Shown here in pieces: positions 7,866 through 13,332 of a stretch of 24,551 nucleotides of DNA. The notes below the pieces were generated by a model. The model worked only from the letters and a program-made list of their open reading frames with translations, had not been told where the DNA came from and ran no database searches. Positions within the stretch are counted from its first letter, which is position 1. Each line of letters opens with the position of its first letter. The position numbers and the translations under genes were made by a program. Origin of the DNA: Flavipsychrobacter sp. (GTDB lineage: Bacteria; Bacteroidota; Bacteroidia; Chitinophagales; Chitinophagaceae); NCBI GenBank assembly GCA_021156265.1, contig JAJNBR010000032.1, forward strand, positions 1 to 24,551, written 5' to 3'.

Positions 7866-8498
7866 TTATGCCTCTTCTACCGGCGCGCTGAACAGTTTTG
7901 CTGCAGACTCAGTGAAGATCACCATTTGTGCATTCACCAGGTCGTAAGTGTTCATATCGCTCAACACCATCGTTTTGTTCCTCGACAGGTTGCGGCTGCT
8001 CAGGTATACGTTTGAATCGTATTCCGGAACTACGAACAGTGATTTCTGTCCACCTTGCTGCAGGCTACCCAGCATTGCTGTGAAGTCTTTAGTCTTAGGC
8101 GCTGTCAGTTTCAGGTCTTCAACAATAACCAGCTTGTTTTCGCGGGCTTTGTGAGCCAGAGCTGACATCTTAGCCAGGTCTTTCACTTTGCGGTTCAGCT
8201 TGAAGCTGTACAGGTGCGGCAAAGGACCGTTGATCGTACCACCACCTTTATACAGTGGGTTACGGATGTTACCTTTACGGCTGCCACCGGTACCTTTTTG
8301 GCGGTGAAGCTTTTTAGAAGAACCATGCACTTCTGCACGGGTCTTGGTTTTATGCGTACCCTGGCGGCGTGCAGCGAGATGTTGCTTCACTGCCAGATAG
8401 ATGCAATGGTCGTTTGGTTCGATATTGAATATATCGTCCGGCAGTTCTACCGTGCGGCCGGTCTTTTCACCTTTGCTATTTAAAACGTCAACTTGCAT
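7866..8498 (-). CDS. rplD: 50S ribosomal protein L4 (uL4)
   Basis: L4, 210 residues, whose long loop lines the exit tunnel; in E. coli it also represses the S10 operon. KTRAEVHGSSKKLHRQKGTGGSRKGNIRNPLYKGGG contains the tunnel loop region. The ATG at 8498 sits in the downstream copy of a 41-bp tandem duplication. The same start context occurs again 41 nt upstream, out of frame. Confidence 0.98.
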   Translation of the reverse strand: MQVDVLNSKGEKTGRTVELPDDIFNIEPNDHCIYLAVKQHLAARRQGTHKTKTRAEVHGSSKKLHRQKGTGGSRKGNIRNPLYKGGGTINGPLPHLYSFKLNRKVKDLAKMSALAHKARENKLVIVEDLKLTAPKTKDFTAMLGSLQQGGQKSLFVVPEYDSNVYLSSRNLSRNKTMVLSDMNTYDLVNAQMVIFTESAAKLFSAPVEEA

Positions 8499-8539
8499 GA
8501 CTTAATTAATTCTGAATTAAAACAATAGATCCCTTGCAT
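8480..8539 (-). other. Duplicated rplD start: 19-codon overlapping mini-ORF
   Basis: The upstream copy of the 41-bp repeat retains an ATG at 8539-8537. Reading from it gives 19 codons (MQGIYCF...KSCKLTF) and a TAA at 8482-8480, 16 nt inside rplD in a different frame. It follows the rplC stop by 7 nt, the spacing the true rplD start would have had before duplication. Translation is unproven. Confidence 0.35.
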
Positions 8540-8573
8540 GACTTAATTAATTCTGAATTAAAACAATAGATCC
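8492..8573. repeat. Perfect 41-bp tandem duplication at the rplC/rplD junction
   Basis: Bases 8492-8532 are identical to 8533-8573. The unit contains, on the minus strand, the last eight codons and stop of rplC, the 7-nt spacer and the rplD ATG plus CAAG. The flanking bases differ (a/c on one side, c/g on the other), so the unit is exactly 41 bp. The rplC-rplD gap becomes 48 nt instead of 7. Confidence 0.97.
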
Positions 8574-9164
8574 GTTATGTCCTGGAACTGAACCGCTAAT
8601 CAGTATGTAGTTCTGCTCAGGGAAAACCTTTACAACGCGGAGGGCCTTAACCTTTACACGGTCGCCACCCATACGGCCAGCCATGCGCATACCTTTAAAT
8701 ACGCGGCTAGGATATGATGAACCACCGATAGAACCCGGAGCGCGCTGACGGTCGTGCTGACCATGGGATGCTTCACCCACACCGCTAAACCCGTGACGCT
8801 TTACAACACCCTGGAAACCTTTACCCTTGGTAGTACCTACAACCGATACTTTGTCACCTTCAGCAAAGATCTCGCAAGTGATAGCTTCACCTACTTCTTT
8901 CTCAATGGAACAATTACGTAATTCTTTTACAATAGACTTAGGCGTGGTATTTGCCTTAGCGAAGTGATTGATAAGCGCTTTAGGAGTGTTTTTCTCTTTA
9001 GCCTCGCCGAAAGCGATCTGCAGCGCATCATAACCGTCGGTATCCACGGTCTTCTTTTGTATAACCACACAAGGACCAGCTTCGATAATGGTGCAGGCTG
9101 TCTGCTTACCATTCGGCTCAAAAACACTGGTCATGCCGATTTTTTTACCAATAATACCTTTCAT
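8547..9164 (-). CDS. rplC: 50S ribosomal protein L3 (uL3)
   Basis: L3, 205 residues, an early assembly protein reaching toward the peptidyl-transferase centre. MKGIIGKKIGMTSVF at the start and the GQHDRQRAPGSIGGSS...MAGRMG loop are diagnostic. Its last codons and stop lie in the upstream copy of the 41-bp duplication, so the protein itself is intact. Confidence 0.98.
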   Translation of the reverse strand: MKGIIGKKIGMTSVFEPNGKQTACTIIEAGPCVVIQKKTVDTDGYDALQIAFGEAKEKNTPKALINHFAKANTTPKSIVKELRNCSIEKEVGEAITCEIFAEGDKVSVVGTTKGKGFQGVVKRHGFSGVGEASHGQHDRQRAPGSIGGSSYPSRVFKGMRMAGRMGGDRVKVKALRVVKVFPEQNYILISGSVPGHNGSIVLIQN

Positions 9165-9186
9165 TTTCTTATATTTTAGTTTAGCG

Positions 9187-9211
9187 CCCGGGTCTTAATG
9201 TGTGGACCGGG
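9187..9211 (-). promoter_or_regulatory. Bulged hairpin in the rpsJ-rplC spacer
   Basis: CCCGGGTC (9187-9194) pairs with GACCGGG (9205-9211) with one bulged G, giving a 7-bp stem within the 107-nt gap. It could be a processing or regulatory structure of the S10-L3 mRNA; the role is inference. Confidence 0.3.
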
Positions 9212-9271
9212 ATAAACCGTTTATCAAATTTTTTAAAGAACGTCTATTCTTTTTGCTCCTTCGAGCTCCTG

Positions 9272-9577
9272 TTACGCTTTGATCTCTACTTCAACACCAC
9301 TTGGCAGGTCCAGCTTCGAAAGCGCGTCTACTGTACGGGAAGAAGATGTGTAGATGTCCAAAAGGCGCTTGTGAGTGCACAGTTGGAACTGCTCACGAGC
9401 TTTCTTGTTAACGTGCGGCGAGCGCAACACTGTAAAGATCTTCTTCTCTGTTGGCAAGGGAATAGGGCCTGTAACCACTGCTCCCGTATTGCGCACAGTT
9501 TTAACGATTTTTTCTGCAGACTTATCAACCAGGTTGTGGTCGTAAGATTTCAGCTTTATTCTGATACGCTGTGACAT
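9272..9577 (-). CDS. rpsJ: 30S ribosomal protein S10 (uS10)
   Basis: S10, 101 residues, in the small-subunit head; its homologue is also NusE in transcription antitermination complexes. MSQRIRIKLKSYDHNLVD, GPIPLPTEKKIFTVLRSPHVNKKAREQF and DLPSGVEVEIK are diagnostic. This is the first gene of the cluster: a promoter lies 40-70 nt upstream and the next gene is divergent. The usual rpsL-rpsG-fusA genes are not attached. Confidence 0.98.
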   Translation of the reverse strand: MSQRIRIKLKSYDHNLVDKSAEKIVKTVRNTGAVVTGPIPLPTEKKIFTVLRSPHVNKKAREQFQLCTHKRLLDIYTSSSRTVDALSKLDLPSGVEVEIKA

Positions 9578-9615
9578 ACTTATAAATATCTTCTAACCCG
9601 TAAAATTTGGGACTG

Positions 9616-9647
9616 CAAAGGTAATGAGTAGTTTTTACACAGCAAAA
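9616..9647 (-). promoter_or_regulatory. Promoter of the S10-spc cluster
   Basis: The minus strand reads TTTTG (9647-9643), a 19-nt spacer, then TACCTTTG (9623-9616) followed by C. This is an exact match to the Bacteroidetes housekeeping form TTTG-N19-21-TAnnTTTG. Transcription would begin near 9610, leaving a leader of about 30 nt before the rpsJ ATG. Confidence 0.85.
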
Positions 9648-9650
9648 TAT

Positions 9651-9681
9651 TTTGAGAGGAAATTTTAATAGATAACTTTTG
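9651..9681 (+). promoter_or_regulatory. Probable promoter of the TonB-domain gene
   Basis: TTTG at 9651-9654, an 18-nt spacer, and TAACTTTTG at 9673-9681, which has one extra T relative to TAnnTTTG. The -33 box is the other half of a perfect palindrome shared with the divergent rpsJ promoter. A 5' leader of about 90 nt would follow. Confidence 0.45.
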
Positions 9682-9775
9682 CTGCTGCGACAAGACGCAA
9701 AACTATGGATTCCAAAGGGAAAAACGTCTTTTACGAAGACATTCAACAAGCCCGCTTTAACATTCATTTACACCT

Positions 9776-10159
9776 ATGAATAGAATATTAATATTTATAA
9801 TGTTATCTCTGGCCACAATTCAGGCCAGCGCTCAGCCACAAAAAGACAGCATCGTCTGTGGTTACTCCGAGCCAATGCCCGAGGCCCCCTATAACGTACA
9901 AAAATACCTGAGGGAAAACATCCGCTATCCCCAGGATGCAATAGATGCCGGAGCCGAAGGCAAAGTATTCGTAAAATTTGTTGTTACGGAAAAAGGCGGG
10001 TTTGACAGCATCATGGTCATAAAGCCCCTCTACCCTTCCCTGGACACTGAAGCCTTGCGTGTAGTTGGCGCCATGCCGCCATGGAAACCCGGGAAAAAGA
10101 AGGATGGAACGCCTGTTAGAGTACCTTTTACCATGCCTGTTATCTTCAGGCTGGAATGA
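9776..10159 (+). CDS. Secreted TonB C-terminal-domain (energy transducer family) protein
   Basis: 127 residues. An N-terminal hydrophobic signal peptide (ILIFIMLSLATIQASAQ, about 4-20) is followed by a lone TonB C-terminal domain: YPQDAIDAGAEGKVFVKFVVTEKGG, then ALRVVGAMPPWKPGKKKDGTPVRVPFTMPVIFRLE. In Bacteroidetes such stand-alone periplasmic TonB-like domains are common and mostly uncharacterised. There is no transmembrane anchor beyond the signal and no proline-rich linker, so it is unlikely to be the ExbB/ExbD-coupled TonB itself. It is divergent from rpsJ. The specific partner is unknown. Confidence 0.85.
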   Translation: MNRILIFIMLSLATIQASAQPQKDSIVCGYSEPMPEAPYNVQKYLRENIRYPQDAIDAGAEGKVFVKFVVTEKGGFDSIMVIKPLYPSLDTEALRVVGAMPPWKPGKKKDGTPVRVPFTMPVIFRLE

Positions 10160-10264
10160 CATAACAGATCCGTAGCATAAGATTTTTTCAGGAGCGACTA
10201 CGGCTTTAACCGTTTGAAGTACGGCTGGAGGGAGTAATATAAGGGCCCTTATATATCCATTCTC

Positions 10265-10369
10265 TTAATGAAGGATGGTGAATATTATTGCAACTAACAG
10301 CAGCAAAACGTAGAAGCCTACGATGCCCATTAGCACCACCCGGTTGTTGTTTGCAAATTTCTGTTCCAT
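10265..10369 (-). CDS. Small single-span membrane protein, 34 aa
   Basis: The ATG at 10369 opens a 34-residue frame ending in TAA at 10265. The first ten residues are polar (MEQKFANNNR). Residues 11-33 are almost entirely hydrophobic (VVLMGIVGFYVLLLLVAIIF then TIL), and the protein ends in His. This looks like a genuine one-pass small membrane protein rather than chance sequence. I do not recognise the family and no clear promoter is visible. It is divergent from the other small ORF at 10494/10527. Confidence 0.5.
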   Translation of the reverse strand: MEQKFANNNRVVLMGIVGFYVLLLLVAIIFTILH

Positions 10370-10493
10370 AATAACTGCATTTGATTATATAGACATCAAT
10401 AAAACGGCCAATGTTGGTATACACCTATGAAAATGACACTACTGTGGAGGTTTTAACAAGTTCTTAGTGAAATAGCCTCTAAATGTTAAAGAA

Positions 10494-10610
10494 ATGACAA
10501 GGAAAATGGCCTATTTTGGGCCCCATATGCTCTACTTATTAGGATCGATCGCTTTGTTTGCCTTAGCCATTGCCATCTTTATATGGATGACGAAAGAACC
10601 CAAAGAATAA
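10494..10610 (+). CDS. Small single-span membrane protein, 27-38 aa
   Basis: Three in-frame ATGs (10494, 10506, 10527) lead to the same frame, ending in TAA at 10608-10610. The core from 10527 is 27 residues: MLYLLGSIALFALAIAIFIW followed by MTKEPKE, that is, a single hydrophobic span and a charged tail. The layout resembles small oxidase- or transporter-associated peptides, but no such partner is adjacent and I cannot assign a family. Coordinates use the first ATG; 10527 is equally plausible. It is convergent with the SemiSWEET gene, 9 nt away. Confidence 0.5.
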   Translation: MTRKMAYFGPHMLYLLGSIALFALAIAIFIWMTKEPKE

Positions 10611-10619
10611 GCTGCCCTC

Positions 10620-10883
10620 CTAACGGCCGCGATAAACAAGTCTTAAGATGGCAATCGCCAGGTTTATTACAAACGAAAAGGCGTTCGTGATGATGATGGG
10701 CCAGTCTTCCTTCTCAATACCGTACCATACCCAAAGGGCCAAACCGATCATCAACACTGCCAGCATCGCCGCCGATACGCCATCCGCATTTTTTTCCTTT
10801 ACTGTCTTCACCAGCTGGGGAATCATGGATGTACCCGTGAATATCCCCGCAGCAATACCTATGTAGCTTATTGGAATTGGCAT
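10620..10883 (-). CDS. SemiSWEET family (PQ-loop) sugar transporter
   Basis: 87 residues with three predicted membrane helices (about 5-23, 37-55, 62-82), the architecture of bacterial SemiSWEETs, which dimerise to pass sugars. The PQ motif is at 22-23 within MIPQLVKTVKEKNADGVS; the WVWYGI segment and Asn67 in ITNAFSFVINLAIA match the conserved Trp/Asn substrate-pocket positions. The start ATG is at 10883. The substrate cannot be read from sequence. Confidence 0.9.
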   Translation of the reverse strand: MPIPISYIGIAAGIFTGTSMIPQLVKTVKEKNADGVSAAMLAVLMIGLALWVWYGIEKEDWPIIITNAFSFVINLAIAILRLVYRGR

Positions 10884-10946
10884 ACCACCTCTGCGTAAAA
10901 ACCATACCGATTCGCACGCTAACCCCGGGTTAATAACTACAATGAA

Positions 10947-10980
10947 AACAATAACAAATTAATAATTGTTAATTATTGTT
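10947..10980. repeat. AT-rich nested inverted repeats upstream of the kelch gene
   Basis: AACAATAA at 10947-10954 pairs with TTATTGTT at 10973-10980, and inside it AATAATT (10961-10967)-GTT-AATTATT (10971-10977) forms a second perfect dyad. The site lies between the divergent SemiSWEET and kelch genes, so it could be a regulator binding site. The low complexity makes chance plausible. Confidence 0.35.
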
Positions 10981-11054
10981 ATGAATGTTTAAGCTTGTAA
11001 GCCCTGTATAGCAACTCGTTCATGACGTCTTTATGACGAACTAAACTTACAGTT

Positions 11055-12326
11055 ATGAACAAGAACCTTACTAAAAAAGCAGTTTGGGGTATCGGGTGGG
11101 TAGCCATTACTTTGATGGCCGATACAACATCCGGACAACCCTTTACAAAAAAAGGCGAAATAATACAGGCTACAAATGGCAGATGGAGCGCAATGAGCGT
11201 AGCAGTGAATGGGAAGATATACGCAGGCGGTGGCTATGTTGGCGGCACCAATATGATCGATTGGCAGGAATATAACCCGTCAACAGGCGTGTGGACGCCT
11301 AAAACCAACTACATGCCAGGGCAGGTTGCCAACCGTTCGGCGGGTATTACGTTTGTCATAAACGGCAAAGCGTACCTGGGCCTTGGCGCAGAGCACTTTC
11401 TTAGCTTTACTCTGCCGGTCAAACAACTTTCCGACCTCTGGTCGTACGACCCCGCACTTGATAAATGGACACAGCATGCTTCACTACCCGATTCAGGTCG
11501 CAATTCATCGACTGTATTTGTGGTGAACAATAAAGCTTATGTAATAGGCGGGCAAACAGATAAGCTGGGTAACCTTAGCAATGATATATGGGAATATGAC
11601 CCGGCAAGCGACAAATGGACATCAAAAGGCAGCTTTCCCGGAGGTGCCTTAAGGAATGCTGTCGGCTTTAGCATCAATAATAAGGGATACGTGACAGGCG
11701 GTTATGTGAGTGGTCAGTCCACGCCTTTAAAAAAGCTGTACGAATTCACAGGTTCAAACTGGACAACAAAAGCCGATTTTCCTACCGACACCGCCAGGGA
11801 AGGAGCCGTTTCCTTTGTTGTTAACAATAAAGCTTATGTAGGACTTGGAGGTACATACGCGGGATACCCCACTACTTTTTTCACATACGATCCTGCTACG
11901 GACAAATGGACATTCCTGACCGGCAGATGGCCCGCCCAAGGACGCATGTACGGCCGCGCCGAGGTGATCGGGAACAAGGCTTATATTGGCATGGGCTGGC
12001 GCCTGGATGGTGGTAGTACACAGACATTCTTTAAGGACTGGTACGAAGTTGATGCTACAGGATTGCTGGATGTTGGCAAGATTACACAGAAACAGGCAAG
12101 CGTGCAGGTGTATCCGAATCCTACCTCCGGCGTTGTTCGCCTAAAAGGCGATTTCTCCCGCGACGCAGTATTGAATATTTATAGCATTGACGGTAAAGTA
12201 TGCGGTCCAGCAAAAATGAGTGACAACAATACACTCGATCTAAGCAGCTACCCCGCGGGACAATATATACTGAAAGTTTACGACCGGACACACGAAGGCG
12301 TTACGACACTCGAGATAACAAAATGA
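11055..12326 (+). CDS. Secreted kelch-repeat beta-propeller protein with type IX secretion sorting domain
   Basis: 423 residues. A signal peptide covers about residues 1-28 (AVWGIGWVAITLMADTTSGQ). About six kelch-like repeats follow, recognisable by NGKIYAGGGY, NNKAYVIGGQ, NNKGYVTGGY, NNKAYVGLGG and NKAYIGMGW, with W-x-Y-D-P-A-x-D-K-W between them, so a six-bladed propeller is likely. From residue 352 a type A Por-secretion C-terminal domain is visible: VYPNPTSGVVRL...LNIYSIDGKV...LDLSSYPAGQYILKVYD. It is therefore probably exported by the T9SS and attached to or released from the outer surface. The binding partner is unknown. Confidence 0.9.
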   Translation: MNKNLTKKAVWGIGWVAITLMADTTSGQPFTKKGEIIQATNGRWSAMSVAVNGKIYAGGGYVGGTNMIDWQEYNPSTGVWTPKTNYMPGQVANRSAGITFVINGKAYLGLGAEHFLSFTLPVKQLSDLWSYDPALDKWTQHASLPDSGRNSSTVFVVNNKAYVIGGQTDKLGNLSNDIWEYDPASDKWTSKGSFPGGALRNAVGFSINNKGYVTGGYVSGQSTPLKKLYEFTGSNWTTKADFPTDTAREGAVSFVVNNKAYVGLGGTYAGYPTTFFTYDPATDKWTFLTGRWPAQGRMYGRAEVIGNKAYIGMGWRLDGGSTQTFFKDWYEVDATGLLDVGKITQKQASVQVYPNPTSGVVRLKGDFSRDAVLNIYSIDGKVCGPAKMSDNNTLDLSSYPAGQYILKVYDRTHEGVTTLEITK

Positions 12327-12342
12327 TTAAAAAATAGAGTGT

Positions 12343-12377
12343 AAACAAAAAGCAGGCATAAAGCCTGCTTTTTGTTT
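12343..12377 (+). terminator. Strong intrinsic terminator after the kelch gene
   Basis: Perfect 15-bp stem (12343-12357 with 12363-12377, core AGCAGGC/GCCTGCT) and a 5-nt loop ATAAA; the 3' arm carries the T-run. The flanking A and T tracts are symmetric, so it could work in both directions. Confidence 0.95.
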
Positions 12378-12580
12378 GCTTTCATATTGCTGTTTTGTAG
12401 TCAAAAATCCACAAAACAATTAAACATTATTAATAATAAAAATTGCCATAAAAGAAAAAGTAAAAAAAAGAGTTTACGGACAAAAAGTGAAGGTTTTTAA
12501 AAAACACTAATTGCCGGGACGGCCGTTCGATGCTATGTACGTAATCCCGAAAAAGACAGGAGCCGGTCGGCTCTTGTAAT

Positions 12581-12597
12581 TACCTGTATCACAGGTA
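12581..12597. promoter_or_regulatory. Operator-like perfect dyad TACCTGT-ATC-ACAGGTA
   Basis: Seven-base arms around a 3-bp centre, 17 bp in total, the size and symmetry of a dimeric regulator site. It could equally form a short RNA hairpin; a second short hairpin (12560-12573) lies 7 bp away. No convincing gene starts next to it. Confidence 0.4.
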
Positions 12598-12697
12598 TTT
12601 GTCGGGCGATGTAGAAAAAATAACTGGTCGTAACTGGAATCAGACCTTAAAAATAAGGAAAAAAAGCAATCCATCGGCAGTTTTTTCAGGCGGCTGT

Positions 12698-12895
12698 ATG
12701 GCACAGATTTTTTTAAATCAGCTTATACAAGCAAACGAGGACGTAGTACGTTCTCATAGTTCCGAAACAGGCAAATATTGCCGGCTTCCCGTCAGCCGAT
12801 CAGGCTGGGCCAATAGTATGGGAGTGCAAAAAGGGACGCTTTCAACTTACATAGGACATAAACAAGTGTTTGGGATCGAACTGTCATACGAATAA
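12698..12895 (+). CDS. Doubtful ORF, 65 aa, unrecognised
   Basis: Open frame from ATG 12698 to TAA 12895 within the orphan gap. The C-terminal part (SGWANSMGVQKGTLSTYIGHK) faintly resembles a helix-turn-helix segment, but the composition is not convincing and no family is recognised. It may be a chance ORF or a gene remnant. Confidence 0.2.
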   Translation: MAQIFLNQLIQANEDVVRSHSSETGKYCRLPVSRSGWANSMGVQKGTLSTYIGHKQVFGIELSYE

Positions 12896-12971
12896 ACAGC
12901 CGTAGCCTGTTGACGTACGCAGTGATCGCCATCACATGGTTCATCATTATTCATTCGAAAAATCCTCTGTT

Positions 12972-13244
12972 ATGACAAACAACAACGAGAACAACGAAAG
13001 CACCAAAAGCGCCAGCAATGGCAGAACATCCAGTCGCGGATTTGCCTCAATGGATCCGAAAAAACAGCGCGAGATCGCTAGCAAAGGCGGGCAAGCGGTA
13101 AGCGGGAATCGCGAACATATGGCGCAGATAGGTCGTAAAGGAGGTGAAGCCTCAGGTGAAAGCCGGCGTAACCAAAACAATGATGACAAGGGCAATACTT
13201 CCAACACGGAGCCGTTAAATGTGAATCGTGACACTGCGGCCTAA
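12972..13244 (+). CDS. KGG-motif stress-induced-type protein
   Basis: 90 residues, entirely hydrophilic and probably disordered. Residues around GFASMDPKKQREIASKGGQA and MAQIGRKGGEASGES carry two copies of the KGG motif typical of the small GsiB/con-10-like general stress proteins. The flanks are rich in Asn, Ser, Thr and Glu. The ATG at 12972 is preferred to 12936 because it starts the low-complexity hydrophilic region directly. The molecular function of the family is not well established; desiccation or general stress association is family knowledge, not shown here. Confidence 0.85.
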   Translation: MTNNNENNESTKSASNGRTSSRGFASMDPKKQREIASKGGQAVSGNREHMAQIGRKGGEASGESRRNQNNDDKGNTSNTEPLNVNRDTAA

Positions 13245-13286
13245 AAGAAAATGAGGGCAGAACACCGTCATCACCTTACAAGAGAA

Positions 13287-13325
13287 GCGCAGGCGCATCT
13301 AACACATCGCCTGCGCCAATTTTTG
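13287..13325 (+). terminator. Intrinsic terminator after the KGG gene
   Basis: Nine-base-pair perfect stem GCGCAGGCG (13287-13295) / CGCCTGCGC (13308-13316), 12-nt loop, then CAATTTTTG. It lies between convergent genes and may also stop transcripts of the kinase gene on the other strand. Confidence 0.85.
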
Positions 13326-13332
13326 TGCCTGC

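Larger units (their letters stand above)
12378..12971. other. Mostly non-coding stretch with operator-like dyads
   Basis: About 590 bases without a recognisable gene. The first ~120 bases are very A-rich. Bases 12560-12573 form a GAGCC-GGTC-GGCTC hairpin, and 12581-12597 form a perfect TACCTGT-ATC-ACAGGTA dyad. A weak ORF covers 12698-12895 (see separate entry). The rest shows nothing I can name. Confidence 0.6.

Noticed and set aside
9525..9767. 80-codon minus-strand frame overlapping the rpsJ promoter
   Set aside because: Runs through a consensus promoter and the 5' end of rpsJ in another frame; composition not protein-like.
10206..10424. 72-codon minus-strand frame
   Set aside because: Overlaps the more convincing 34-residue membrane ORF in another frame; no hydrophobic or domain pattern of its own.
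11020..11037. ATGACG repeated twice upstream of the kelch gene
   Set aside because: Short 6-7 bp direct repeat without symmetry or promoter relation; consistent with chance.
12507..12704. 65-codon minus-strand frame in the orphan gap
   Set aside because: No family resemblance, passes through both dyads, and lacks any promoter signal.
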